A DNA stretch of 64,000 bases. Source: Microbacterium maritypicum MF109 (GTDB taxonomy: Bacteria; Actinomycetota; Actinomycetes; Actinomycetales; Microbacteriaceae). The notes beneath the pieces are model-generated. The model was not told where the DNA came from and ran no database searches. It was given only the letters and a program-made list of their open reading frames with translations. A program made the translations under genes and the position numbers. The stretch is from positions 1-64,000 of the forward strand of contig NZ_ATAO01000101.1 in the NCBI RefSeq assembly GCF_000455825.1, in the 5' to 3' direction. Shown here piece after piece: positions 1 to 9,071 of this stretch. Within the stretch, counting starts at the first letter, position 1, and the number at the start of each line of letters is the position of its first letter.

Positions 1-18
1 CCCACCCCTTTCGTCATG

Positions 19-3000
19 TCAGTCCCCGATGCGCACGAACTGCGCCGCGCTGACGCGGTGGATGCTGGTGTTGCGGACCTCGAGCCGCACTGTTCCGGTC
101 GCACCGGCCGCGTAGCGGAACGAACCCAGCGATCGCCACGCTGCCGCGCCCTGGGTCTGATCCACGATCACCTCGGAGCTGCCGTTCTGATGCTCGACGA
201 CGTAGGCGGCCGCGGTCGTGGTCGTGGGGTTCGTCGGGTACCAGACCGAGACGCGGTAGAGCCCCGCCTGCGGAAGGTCGACGTTCCACGTCACGGTGCT
301 GCCCACGGAGTCGGAGTCGCTGTAGCGCGTGCGCGTGCCGTTCCAGCCGGAGAGTCCACTGGGATACCAGTTGCCCGATTCCAGGTAGCCCGGCCACGGC
401 GACTGCGTGTGTGCGATCACGCCCTCGTCGGCGACGCGCACGAGCACTCCGCGTCGCAGAGTCTGGTCCAGGCGTGCCTCGAATCGGGTCGACGATCCCG
501 GCGCGACGCCGGCCCCTGCCGTCACCGTCCAGGTGTGAGTCAGATCCGACCTCGGCGGCACCGTGATCGTCGCACTCTGCTGTCCGACGCTCCACCCGGT
601 GAGGCCGTAGAGCGCGAGGGTGCCCTGCAGCGGGGTGACCCCGGTGTTGATGACGAGTGCCGTCAGCTTCGCGACCGCGCCGGGACCGCTGACGATCTCG
701 ACGTCCGAGGTGAGCGACACCAGGCGGCGACGGTCGATCACCTCGATCGCGGCGGGGCGCAGCGTCACGGGGTCCTCGCCCGTGACCGTCAGCTTCGCCT
801 TCACCTCGACCTCGCCGAGCGCCGCTGCGGTCGCGATGACGGCCGCGGACTCGACCCGCGCGGAGCCCTGCGCGGGAACGGAGATCGCCGGGACGACACC
901 GTCGAGGCTCCAGCCAGACGGCAGGGTCACAGCCACGGTGCCGGTGACGGGGTCGTCGGTCGCATTGCGCACTTCGATGATCAAGGGAACCCGGTCTCCG
1001 GCGGTTCCGGTCGCCTGCGCGATCACATCGCCCGCCAGCCCGGGGTTGGCCCCGCTGATCCGCGACGGCAGCTGGAGGGTGACCTCGGGCGTGGTCGTGC
1101 CCCCGGAGGTGATCGTGTACCGGAACGTCTTGGTGAGGTCGTCGACGGGGATCGTCCACTCGAACGGGTACGCCTTCTGCGGAGCCTGCTGCACCGCCTG
1201 CGCACCGATGCGGTACGACAGCGTGGCCTGCTGCTCGGTGTCGATCTGCACGTAGGCGTCGTACCCCTGCCCGTCGGGACGCACCAGAAGCATCCCGCGC
1301 GCGACCCCGTACTCGGTGGCGGGATCGGAGTCGAGCTCGTGGAAGCTGTCGCGCCCGTGATCGACGACGTCATCGAACGGCAGCCCCGGCCGCTGCACCG
1401 TGACGTTCCGCACCACCAGGGCCAGCAGTCCGCGTGCGGGCACCGTGACGGTGATGCGACCGTTCTGGGCCGCCGAGGTCGAGCGGGCGCCGTTCGCGGC
1501 GACCACCTCGACCGCGGTCGACGAGCTGCGGGGCAGGCCGGTGAGATCAGTGGAGAGGTCGACGACCACCTGCTGCGCGGTGCCCGCGGAGTTGGTGAGG
1601 CTCACGTACAGGGCACCGTTGCCGACGCCGCCGATCCAGTTGACCAGAGGGTTGTCGACCCCGATGAGCCCCTCGGGGAAGTACGGCCACACGCCGTCCT
1701 CGCCGAAGAACGTTCCCGGCGCATGACCGTAGGCGAAGAACTTGAAGTAGGCGAAGTCGGCCTCGAACACGTGCGGGAACTCGATCGCGCCGGCGCTGCG
1801 GTAGAAGCTCTCACTGATCAGGTAGTCCATCGCGAGTCCGAGCTGGGCCGGCGCGTGGTGGAAGTAGTAGCCCGTGATCCCCACCGGACCGCTCGTCGCG
1901 AAGTCGGGCTTCATGTGCGCGACCTGGAACTGCCGCCCGTAGTAGCCGGGATACGTGGTGAACCGTCCGATCACCATGTTGTGCGCGATGTCAGCGAGCA
2001 GCTCGTCTCCGGTGTGATGTGCCAGGCGCAGCAGAGCTCCGGCCCAGCACGGGTTGAACACGTAGCCGCCGCCCGGGTTGGTCAACGTGCTGACACCGAG
2101 CTTGAACGACGACAGCGCCTCGAACGTCAGGCCGGAGGGCGAGACGTACCAGGCCGGCACCGTCTCCGTCGGAACGTTCGTCGTCGGGTACGACGGGAGC
2201 GACGAACGCGACTCCCAGTCGTACTGCTGCTTGATGACGGCTCCGACCGGGACCGTGACGTTCGTGTCGGGAACCGGGCGCACCGCCGTCTGCGTGATGA
2301 ACCGTTGCACCTCGCGATATGCCCCGTCGAGGAACTCGGTCTCGCCCGTCGCCTCGAACATCTCCAGAAGGTCGACCCAGTACTTCGAGAAGCTGTAGGC
2401 GAAGCCTCCCGGCGGTTGGCCGTTGCTGCGATACGGCGTGAGGATCTGCTCCTGCGCATACCTCCGGGCGATCAGCGTCGCCTCCGCCAGATAGGCGGGA
2501 TCCCCCGTGACGCGGTAGGTCGCCAGCGCGTTCGAGAACGGCGCCCTACTCTGCCCGACCACGCCCGCCTTGGTCGCCTGCACCGCAAGCCGCTGGATGC
2601 CGGCGTTGCGGCCGTGCGTGAGCTGGTAGAGCGACGCGAGGTTCACGGCATCGGTGGGAATCTTCCCGATCCGGTACTGCGTCTTGTCGTTGTACACCGG
2701 GCTGCCGATCATCGGCGTGTGCCCGATGCCCTTGCGGGAGAGCTGGTACTCCACGAGCGGACGCGCACGACGGTCGTAGAGCGTGCTGTCGTCGGCCCCG
2801 GTCAGGTAGTGCGCGGCGAGCACGACTCCGCTGGCCGCCGTGCGGACCGCATCCTCGTTCTCGACGTCGACGAATCCCTTGGCGCGGTTCCACCAGCCCG
2901 AGTACGACGGCACGTAGTCGAGGGAATCGTCGCCGCTCGGCTCGACCGCGATCAGGGCGGTCATCGCGTGCACCGCGTCGGTCAGCGAACGGTCGTACAC

Positions 3001-4029
3001 ATTGCGCCGATACGCGGTGAGGCCGTACTCGTTCCGGCACAGTTGCGTGTACGTGCCGTACACGGTGTCGGCTCGAGCGGCGATGCCGAAGGCGAAGCCG
3101 CGCTGCTGTCCGACGGTCATGGCCGTGCGCAGCCCGGGCTGCGGCGAGTACATGGACGGCACGATGTCAAGGCTGTCGTTGCGCAGGCTCATGCCGTACG
3201 GCTGCCGATCCGACATGAGCTGCCGTTCGTGCACGAACTCGGCCACCTCCGACGGCAGGTACACACCCGAGGTGACGGCGACGTCGCCCACGGAATACTG
3301 CGTCAGCGCCATCGGGGCGAAGAGCTCCCACGCTCCCAGGGGCGCGGAACCGTCGAGCACCGAGAGAGCGTGCTGGTACGAACCGCACAGCACCTCGTCG
3401 AGGTCGTCGAGCGACTTCGTGTCCTGGCTCTGATAGCCGACGATGTAGTCCCCCGCAGTCTTGGCCGTCACCACATAGTGCGCTTCAGGATGGCTGCCCT
3501 CCAGACGCCACCGCACGACCAGGTCGACGTCGTCGGTGCTCGTGGTCAGCTCGATCGCCTGCGGCCCGAGCACCTGGAACGAGGTGAATCCGAGCCAGCT
3601 GGGCGTGAGCGGTCCGTACAGCTCCGGCGCGCTCCCCGACGGCAGCGTCCCCTCCAGCACCAGCCACTGCTCGTCGAACCGGTGGGCGGGATCGGTGATC
3701 GCCAGCCAGCCGCCGTTGCGCTTGACCTCGAGATCGCGCACGATGGTCGCCCCGCCGTCCCAGGTGGCCTGGAAGAACGTCATGCGGTGGTCGTCCCCGA
3801 CCAATTGCGCGACCTGCGTGAACGCCAGGTTCGGTTTGTCCAGGCGGCGGAGGGCATCGGCGTAGACCCCGCCCGACGTCGTGAGTTCTGTCGCTGCGGC
3901 GGGGGCCGAGCCGTAGGGCGAGCCCAGCACCGGAGGAAGCACACCGGCGATCACGAGCATGCGCAGCACGGAGCGGCGGCTCCACAGCAGGGGATTGTCT
4001 TCGGCTCCGTTGCCAGCTATTGAATCCAT
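19..4029 (-). CDS. Tat-exported multidomain protein, probable polysaccharide-active enzyme
   Basis: A protein of about 1336 residues. A twin-arginine motif (SRRSVLRM, residues 17-24) followed by a hydrophobic stretch and an Ala-rich end indicates Tat export. The middle (about 330-760) has the look of an alpha/alpha-toroid glycosidase or lyase fold; no catalytic residue can be assigned. Around 970-1170 lie two beta-sandwich repeats resembling NEW3-type modules (GTVAVTLPSGWSLDG). The last 120 residues (SGNWYPSG ... AAQFVRIGD) resemble the golvesin/xanthan-lyase carbohydrate-binding-like domain. An acetyl-esterase-like gene diverges from it, which supports a role in polysaccharide use. An in-frame ATG at 4050 would add seven residues; neither start has a clear ribosome binding site. 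Exact substrate unknown. Confidence 0.75.
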   Translation of the reverse strand: MDSIAGNGAEDNPLLWSRRSVLRMLVIAGVLPPVLGSPYGSAPAAATELTTSGGVYADALRRLDKPNLAFTQVAQLVGDDHRMTFFQATWDGGATIVRDLEVKRNGGWLAITDPAHRFDEQWLVLEGTLPSGSAPELYGPLTPSWLGFTSFQVLGPQAIELTTSTDDVDLVVRWRLEGSHPEAHYVVTAKTAGDYIVGYQSQDTKSLDDLDEVLCGSYQHALSVLDGSAPLGAWELFAPMALTQYSVGDVAVTSGVYLPSEVAEFVHERQLMSDRQPYGMSLRNDSLDIVPSMYSPQPGLRTAMTVGQQRGFAFGIAARADTVYGTYTQLCRNEYGLTAYRRNVYDRSLTDAVHAMTALIAVEPSGDDSLDYVPSYSGWWNRAKGFVDVENEDAVRTAASGVVLAAHYLTGADDSTLYDRRARPLVEYQLSRKGIGHTPMIGSPVYNDKTQYRIGKIPTDAVNLASLYQLTHGRNAGIQRLAVQATKAGVVGQSRAPFSNALATYRVTGDPAYLAEATLIARRYAQEQILTPYRSNGQPPGGFAYSFSKYWVDLLEMFEATGETEFLDGAYREVQRFITQTAVRPVPDTNVTVPVGAVIKQQYDWESRSSLPSYPTTNVPTETVPAWYVSPSGLTFEALSSFKLGVSTLTNPGGGYVFNPCWAGALLRLAHHTGDELLADIAHNMVIGRFTTYPGYYGRQFQVAHMKPDFATSGPVGITGYYFHHAPAQLGLAMDYLISESFYRSAGAIEFPHVFEADFAYFKFFAYGHAPGTFFGEDGVWPYFPEGLIGVDNPLVNWIGGVGNGALYVSLTNSAGTAQQVVVDLSTDLTGLPRSSSTAVEVVAANGARSTSAAQNGRITVTVPARGLLALVVRNVTVQRPGLPFDDVVDHGRDSFHELDSDPATEYGVARGMLLVRPDGQGYDAYVQIDTEQQATLSYRIGAQAVQQAPQKAYPFEWTIPVDDLTKTFRYTITSGGTTTPEVTLQLPSRISGANPGLAGDVIAQATGTAGDRVPLIIEVRNATDDPVTGTVAVTLPSGWSLDGVVPAISVPAQGSARVESAAVIATAAALGEVEVKAKLTVTGEDPVTLRPAAIEVIDRRRLVSLTSDVEIVSGPGAVAKLTALVINTGVTPLQGTLALYGLTGWSVGQQSATITVPPRSDLTHTWTVTAGAGVAPGSSTRFEARLDQTLRRGVLVRVADEGVIAHTQSPWPGYLESGNWYPSGLSGWNGTRTRYSDSDSVGSTVTWNVDLPQAGLYRVSVWYPTNPTTTTAAAYVVEHQNGSSEVIVDQTQGAAAWRSLGSFRYAAGATGTVRLEVRNTSIHRVSAAQFVRIGD

Positions 4030-4153
4030 GATGCACATACTGCAATTCATATGCGATCATGTCAATGGATCCGCCTCGCCGATCACGCGCGCTCCTCCCC
4101 CTGTCGGCGCCGGTAGCGTCATCGAGGCAGACCATCCGGAAAGGACGCCCGCG
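4030..4153. promoter_or_regulatory. Divergent promoter region with AT-rich core
   Basis: The spacer between the secreted multidomain gene and the esterase gene is notably AT-rich around 4030-4080 compared with the surrounding DNA, as expected for back-to-back promoters. A short TGCA-CATAC-TGCA inverted element lies at about 4033-4045. No regulator gene is adjacent and no family-specific operator could be assigned. Confidence 0.35.
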
Positions 4154-5119
4154 GTGACCCACAACCCTCCCGAGGAGATGACCGAGTACTCGCTGGGCGC
4201 CCTGCTCACACCGCTCGCATCGCCGGACGAGCCCGACGACTTCGACGACTTCTGGCAGGCGACGTTCCAGGAGTTCGGCGTCGGACCGGTGGCGTGGGAG
4301 GTCGCACTGGAGCACCCCGCGACCGCGACGCATGGTGTGACGGAGATCCGCTTCCGCTCCTCGGCCGGGGAAGACGCCACCGCCTTCGTGATGCTGCCGC
4401 ACGCCACCACCGACGTCCACAGCAGCCTCGTCGTCGGACATGGATACGGCGGTCGGACCGGACCGGACATCGAACGGGTGCCCGCCGGCACCGCGGCGAT
4501 CTTCCCCGTCGCCCCCGGGACGCACGTCGGCACCGCCAGCCGCTTCCCCGCCTCGCCCGACGAACACGTGCTGGCCGGAATCGCACACCGCGACACGTAC
4601 TCGCATCGGTTCAGCGCAGCCGACATCTGGCGGGCAGCGACGGTCCTCCTCGAGATGGCGCCGTCGGCGGCGACAGCTCTCGACTTCAGCGGCGGCAGCT
4701 TCGGCGGCGGCATCGGAGCCCTGGCGCTCCCCTGGGATACCCGGTTCCGCCGTGCAGCTCTCGACGTGCCGAGCTTCGGGAACCACGATGTGCGCCTCTC
4801 GCGGCACTGCACCGGGAGCGGAGAGGCCGTTCGCCAGCACCTCCGTCATCACCCGGAGGTGCGGCCGGTGCTCGACTACTTCGATGCGGCGACCGCCGCA
4901 CGGCGCCTGCGCATACCCGTGCACGTCAGCGCGGCGGTGCTCGACCCCGCAGTGGACCCGCGCGGGCAGTTCGCGGTCTATCACGCGCTGTCGGGCCCGA
5001 AGAGGCTCGGGGTGCGCGCAGGCGGTCACCTCGACGGACCGGTCGGCGTCCTGTCCGACCGACTCGCCCTGCAGGACGGCATGGATTTCCTCGCGCTTCC
5101 CGACGAGCGCATCGCGTGA
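4154..5119 (+). CDS. Acetyl-xylan-esterase-like alpha/beta hydrolase
   Basis: A 321-residue cytoplasmic hydrolase of the AXE1/cephalosporin-C deacetylase type, the usual size of that family. A nucleophile elbow GGSFGGG places the catalytic serine at 182; the motif LDPAVDP gives a likely Asp264 and GGHLDG a likely His292, completing a triad in the family order. The GTG at 4154 is chosen because GGAAAGG stands about ten bases before it; an in-frame ATG at 4178 would have its purine run too close. No signal peptide is visible, so it would act on imported acetylated oligosaccharides. Family assignment is firm, substrate is inferred. Confidence 0.82.
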   Translation: MTHNPPEEMTEYSLGALLTPLASPDEPDDFDDFWQATFQEFGVGPVAWEVALEHPATATHGVTEIRFRSSAGEDATAFVMLPHATTDVHSSLVVGHGYGGRTGPDIERVPAGTAAIFPVAPGTHVGTASRFPASPDEHVLAGIAHRDTYSHRFSAADIWRAATVLLEMAPSAATALDFSGGSFGGGIGALALPWDTRFRRAALDVPSFGNHDVRLSRHCTGSGEAVRQHLRHHPEVRPVLDYFDAATAARRLRIPVHVSAAVLDPAVDPRGQFAVYHALSGPKRLGVRAGGHLDGPVGVLSDRLALQDGMDFLALPDERIA

Positions 5120-5160
5120 GTATGTCATCTCCTCGCCGACGCGGCATCTCTCAGAGAACA

Positions 5161-5203
5161 CATAGCATTCTCCATAGAAATCGCATAGGAGATTCCGCAG
5201 AAT
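5161..5203 (+). promoter_or_regulatory. Promoter with CATAG direct repeats before a response regulator
   Basis: CATAG occurs at 5161, 5173 and 5184, i.e. at 11-12 bp steps, in an AT-rich island. OmpR/PhoB-type regulators typically bind tandem direct repeats with about one helical turn between them, so this is a plausible autoregulatory site for the gene at 5210. A -10 hexamer CAGAAT (5198-5203) lies exactly six bases before the ATG, and TAGAAA (5175-5180) sits 17 bases further upstream as a weak -35, so the repeats overlap the promoter. Confidence 0.5.
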
Positions 5204-5209
5204 AGGGAC

Positions 5210-5938
5210 ATGACCAGCGACCTGCCCGAACTGCGCCGCCCCGACGGCTCCCCCCTGCGCATCCTCGCCGTCGACGACGAGCAGATGCTCACCGATCTCC
5301 TCGCCATGGCCCTGCGCATGGAGGGTTGGGAGGTGCGCACGGCCTCGTCCGGGATGGAAGCCCTCCAGGTGGCGCGCGAGTTCGAGCCCGACGCACTGGT
5401 GCTCGACATCATGATGCCCGATCTCGACGGGATGTCCGTGCTCAAGCGGCTCCGCGAGTCCGGCAACCTCGTCCCGGTGCTCTTCCTCACCGCGAAGGAC
5501 GCCGTGGGCGATCGCGTCGCCGGGCTCACCGCGGGCGGCGACGACTACGTCACGAAGCCGTTCAGCCTGGAAGAGGTGATCGCCCGTCTGCGCGCGATCA
5601 TCCGGCGCACCGGTCACGCCACGGCCGACGACGGGCAGTCGATCCTGCGCGTCGCCGACCTCACCCTGAACGAGGACAGCCACGAGGTCGTGCGCGACGG
5701 CACCGAGATCGAGCTCACCGCGACCGAGTTCGAGTTGCTGCGTTATCTGATGCGGAACGAACGCCGTGTGCTCTCGAAGGCGCAGATCCTCGACCGGGTG
5801 TGGAGCTACGACTTCGGCGGCAAGTCGTCGGTCGTCGAGCTGTACATCTCCTACCTGCGCAAGAAGATCGATGCCGGACGCACCCCCTTGCTGCATACCG
5901 TCCGGGGCGTCGGCTACATGATCAAGGCTCCGCAGTGA
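5210..5938 (+). CDS. OmpR/PhoB-family response regulator
   Basis: A 242-residue regulator with an N-terminal receiver (about 17-130) and a C-terminal winged helix (about 145-240). Acidic pocket residues are in AVDDEQ, the phosphoacceptor is Asp66 in LDIMMPD, and the conserved Thr and Lys are in FLTAKD and YVTKPFS. The DNA-binding half carries ELTATEFELLRYL and the terminal HTVRGVGYMIK. Its stop overlaps the start of the kinase gene (GTGA), so the two are translationally coupled. It resembles the actinobacterial TrcR group; the signal sensed is unknown. Confidence 0.92.
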   Translation: MTSDLPELRRPDGSPLRILAVDDEQMLTDLLAMALRMEGWEVRTASSGMEALQVAREFEPDALVLDIMMPDLDGMSVLKRLRESGNLVPVLFLTAKDAVGDRVAGLTAGGDDYVTKPFSLEEVIARLRAIIRRTGHATADDGQSILRVADLTLNEDSHEVVRDGTEIELTATEFELLRYLMRNERRVLSKAQILDRVWSYDFGGKSSVVELYISYLRKKIDAGRTPLLHTVRGVGYMIKAPQ

Positions 5939-7464
5939 GTTCTGCGACGGTGATGAGGCGGCCGATGAGCCTGCAGACACGGCTGATGACCGCCGTGATC
6001 GGGTTCGTCTCGCTGATCCTCATCATCGTCGCCGTCATCACCAGCGCGACGCTGGGCAGCACGTTGGAGCGGCAGCTCGACGAGAAGGTCGAGAGCTATG
6101 CCGCGGGCATCACGAAGCAGCTCGTCCAACAGGTCCCGGCTGAACGAGCCACGGTCGACAACATCCTCAAGGGCGGCAACCCGCAGATTCCCGGCCTGCT
6201 GTTCGCCGTCGCGAGTCCTGTCACCGGGGCAACCGGAATCGCCTTCGACAACTCGAACGGCGACCTCGGCGGAACATCCCAGGCTCTCACAGCGGATCAG
6301 CTGCACGAACTCATCAGCGCTCTGGGCAGCGGCACGCCGGCGACCGTCTCGCTCGCGGGGCTCGGTTCCTACCGGGTCGTCGCAAACCCTGCGAGCACGG
6401 GCGTCGTGGTTGTCACCGGACTCCCCCGTGACGAGATCCAGAACCAGCTCACGCAACTGCTCACCGTCATCGCCCTCGCGACCATCGGCGGGCTCATCCT
6501 GCTGGCGCTGACCACTGCGATCACGATCAGAGTGAGTCTGCGACCGCTGCGTGCTGTCGCGATGACCGCGACCAGGGTCGCCAACCAGCAGCTCGATCGC
6601 GGCGAGGTAACGATCACCGAGCGCGTGCCGGCGTCCGAGGCGGATCCGCGCACCGAGACCGGGATCGTCGGCGCCTCCCTGAACAAGCTGCTCGATCATG
6701 TGAACACCTCGCTCGCCTCCCGCCAGAAGAACGAGGAGCGGATGCGGCGCTTCGTCGCCGACGCCAGCCACGAGCTGCGCACCCCGCTCGCCTCCATCCG
6801 TGGATACTCGGAGTTGTCGCTGCGCGCGCTGCGCCAGTCGAACGCGCAGGCGGAGCGTCCCGAGGTCATCGAGGGCACGACGTCGTCGTTGGAGCGCATC
6901 CAGGCCCAGTCGCTGCGGATGACCCGCCTCGTCGAGGACCTGCTGCTGCTGGCCCGACTCGACGAAGGCCAGGAACTCGTCTACGGCACGGTCGACCTGA
7001 CCCAGCTGGCCCTCGAAGGCCTCTCGGACGCACGCCCGACCGCGGCCGACCACCACTGGAACATCGACGTGCCCGACGAACCCGTCACGATCGTGGGAGA
7101 TGCCGGACGCATGCATCAGGTCGTCGCGAACCTGCTCGCGAACGCCCGCACCCACACGCCAGCCGGCACGACCGTGACACTGAGCGTCGCGCAGGAGGGT
7201 GAGGATGCCGTGCTGCGCGTGCACGACGACGGTCCGGGCATCGATCCCGCCATCCGTGACGAGCTGTTCGCCCGTTTCGCCCGTGGAGACAGCTCGCGGG
7301 CCCGGCAGACCGGCGGCACGGGCCTCGGACTCGCGATCGCGAAGGCCATCGTCGAAGGGCACCATGGCTTCATCACCGTCACCAGCGAACCCGGTGACAC
7401 GACTTTCACCGTCCGCATCCCGCGTAACCCGGCGGCAGCCGACGACGACACCGCCGAGGCCTGA
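5935..7464 (+). CDS. Membrane sensor histidine kinase
   Basis: A 509-residue partner of the preceding regulator. One membrane helix near residues 20-45, an extracytoplasmic sensor segment of about 130 residues, a second helix near 180-205, then HAMP, HisKA and HATPase domains. The phosphorylated histidine is His279 in DASHELRTPLAS; N box NLLANARTHTP, G1 DDGPGID and G2 GTGLGLAIA are intact. The GTG at 5935 overlaps the upstream TGA; an ATG at 5953 is an alternative. Cognate pair with the OmpR-type regulator by position and coupling. Confidence 0.92.
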   Translation: MSSATVMRRPMSLQTRLMTAVIGFVSLILIIVAVITSATLGSTLERQLDEKVESYAAGITKQLVQQVPAERATVDNILKGGNPQIPGLLFAVASPVTGATGIAFDNSNGDLGGTSQALTADQLHELISALGSGTPATVSLAGLGSYRVVANPASTGVVVVTGLPRDEIQNQLTQLLTVIALATIGGLILLALTTAITIRVSLRPLRAVAMTATRVANQQLDRGEVTITERVPASEADPRTETGIVGASLNKLLDHVNTSLASRQKNEERMRRFVADASHELRTPLASIRGYSELSLRALRQSNAQAERPEVIEGTTSSLERIQAQSLRMTRLVEDLLLLARLDEGQELVYGTVDLTQLALEGLSDARPTAADHHWNIDVPDEPVTIVGDAGRMHQVVANLLANARTHTPAGTTVTLSVAQEGEDAVLRVHDDGPGIDPAIRDELFARFARGDSSRARQTGGTGLGLAIAKAIVEGHHGFITVTSEPGDTTFTVRIPRNPAAADDDTAEA

Positions 7465-7482
7465 CCCGACGGGTCGGTCGAC

Positions 7483-9057
7483 TCAGTATCCGGCGAACGC
7501 GTCGGTGGTGAGGCTGCGGGCCTTCTGCAGGGCAGGGGCGAGGTCGGCGATGAGCCGCGGCGGGCCCGAGATGAACGCATGACGCATGGCCAGGTCGGCG
7601 ACGGCGCGCTCCAGGGTCTCCGCATCCAGACGTGCGCCTCGCGCCCAGGACCAGTGCGCGGGTAGGTCGCCAGGCTCGTCACGTGTGAACACCACGGTGG
7701 GCACCCCCGTCGCGGCGAGCTCATCGCGGAAGGCGAGTTCGGAGGCGTCGGACGCGACGTACACGAGCACCACATCGCGGCGCTGACCGGTCGCCTGCAA
7801 CTGCCGCAGCTGCGAGACGAACGGTGTCACCCCGATGCCGGCCGCGACCATGAGCACCGGCTGGTCTCCGCGAGGAAGGATGAAATCCCCCCAGGTGCCG
7901 GTCACCGCGAAGGTCGCCCCCGGCTCTGCGGCGGCGAGAGCGCGCTTGTAGCTCGACGGATGCTTCTGGTCGCCGTTCTTGTACGCGATGCGCAACGTCG
8001 GAAGATCGGCCGGTGCCGACACGATGCTGAACTCCCGCCGGGTTCCGCGGGCGTCGGGGCGATGATGCGGAACGTCGAGCTCGAGGTACTGCCCCGGAAG
8101 GAAGCGCACGCGCCCCTTGGCACGGAACGTCAGCTCCTGCGCGGTCGGGGTGACGAACTCACGCCGCTCGAGCACGAGCCGCACAGAACCGCGCAGGGCG
8201 AACGCGAACGCCACCAGGTTGCCGATCAGCAGCGCACGCTCCTGACCGAGGGTGAACAGCCCGGCCACCGAGATCGGCCACCCCGCGAGCAGACCCACCA
8301 CGACGGCCACGACGAGCTGTTGCCGACGGCGCGGCGGGAGGGTCAGCGGCTCCGAGAGCATGAACGCCCCGAGGAACAGGAAAGGCGACTGCAGCACCGC
8401 GAACTGCAGTGCGGCCACGATGTCGAACGTGATGTCGAACTCTGTGGCCTGCACCATCTGACGCACGACCGACGTGGCGACGGCGACGAGCAGGAACACG
8501 AGCACGATCCGGATCTTCTCGGTGCGCCACAGCACGGCGAGGCCCAGCACCGCCACGGGGATCGTGAGCACCGGCGTGCCGACCCACCACGACGACGAGG
8601 TCCCCAGCCACTCGAACGCTCCGAAAGCGCCGAGGATCGAGACCACGGCCGCCCCGAACGCGGCGGGGTTGAAGATGTGCCGCCCACGCCATGCGATCAG
8701 ATACTTCGAGACGCTCGCGACGGCACCGGCGAGGGCGAGGCCGAGGAGCGCGCCAGGCTCGATGCCCGGCCGGAGGACGAACAGGAGGATGAGTGCGGTC
8801 ACCAGTGACGATTCGACGCGCCAGGGCAGCCGGAGGATGCGCTGCGCCACCGCGTCGACGGCGGAGATGACGACCGCGAGCACGAGGAACGAGGCCACGA
8901 GCTCGAGCGGGGTCGGCGAGACGATCACGCCGAAGAGCGACAGGACGAAGGCGATGACCGCGAGAGCGACGAGCGCGAACAGCACGAGGCGGTACATCGA
9001 CAACGATCCCAGCACCGCGAGGACCCGCTGTCGTGCGGCGGCGAATGAGGTGATCAC
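7483..9057 (-). CDS. NqrB/RnfD-like membrane protein fused to FAD/NAD(P) reductase
   Basis: A 524-residue fusion. The N-terminal 280 residues hold about nine to ten hydrophobic helices and carry SKYLIAWRGRHIFNPAAFG-type sequence and a FLGAFMLSEPLTLPP segment, both typical of RnfD/NqrB subunits. The C-terminal 240 residues form a ferredoxin-reductase-like module with an FAD motif (RREFSIVSAP) and a nucleotide motif (AAGIGVTPF). It therefore could take electrons from NAD(P)H on the cytosolic side and pass them across the membrane. It is the last gene after an FMN-binding lipoprotein and apbE. GTG start; the protein after it, MITSFAAARQ, leads into the first helix. Confidence 0.82.
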   Translation of the reverse strand: MITSFAAARQRVLAVLGSLSMYRLVLFALVALAVIAFVLSLFGVIVSPTPLELVASFLVLAVVISAVDAVAQRILRLPWRVESSLVTALILLFVLRPGIEPGALLGLALAGAVASVSKYLIAWRGRHIFNPAAFGAAVVSILGAFGAFEWLGTSSSWWVGTPVLTIPVAVLGLAVLWRTEKIRIVLVFLLVAVATSVVRQMVQATEFDITFDIVAALQFAVLQSPFLFLGAFMLSEPLTLPPRRRQQLVVAVVVGLLAGWPISVAGLFTLGQERALLIGNLVAFAFALRGSVRLVLERREFVTPTAQELTFRAKGRVRFLPGQYLELDVPHHRPDARGTRREFSIVSAPADLPTLRIAYKNGDQKHPSSYKRALAAAEPGATFAVTGTWGDFILPRGDQPVLMVAAGIGVTPFVSQLRQLQATGQRRDVVLVYVASDASELAFRDELAATGVPTVVFTRDEPGDLPAHWSWARGARLDAETLERAVADLAMRHAFISGPPRLIADLAPALQKARSLTTDAFAGY

Positions 9058-9071
9058 GTCTCCACTCTTCC

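Noticed and set aside
16..4023. A 1335-codon open frame on the plus strand opposite the secreted multidomain protein
   Set aside because: Arg/His/Gly-rich composition, no domains; it is the antisense of a high-GC gene whose minus-strand product has a Tat signal and recognisable modules.
3485..5980. An 831-codon minus-strand open frame across the esterase and response regulator
   Set aside because: Antisense of two genes with clear catalytic motifs; no domain of its own.
7463..7475. Terminator between the histidine kinase and the membrane reductase genes
   Set aside because: GACCC-GAC-GGGTC has only a five-bp stem and a three-base loop and overlaps the kinase stop; too weak to call.
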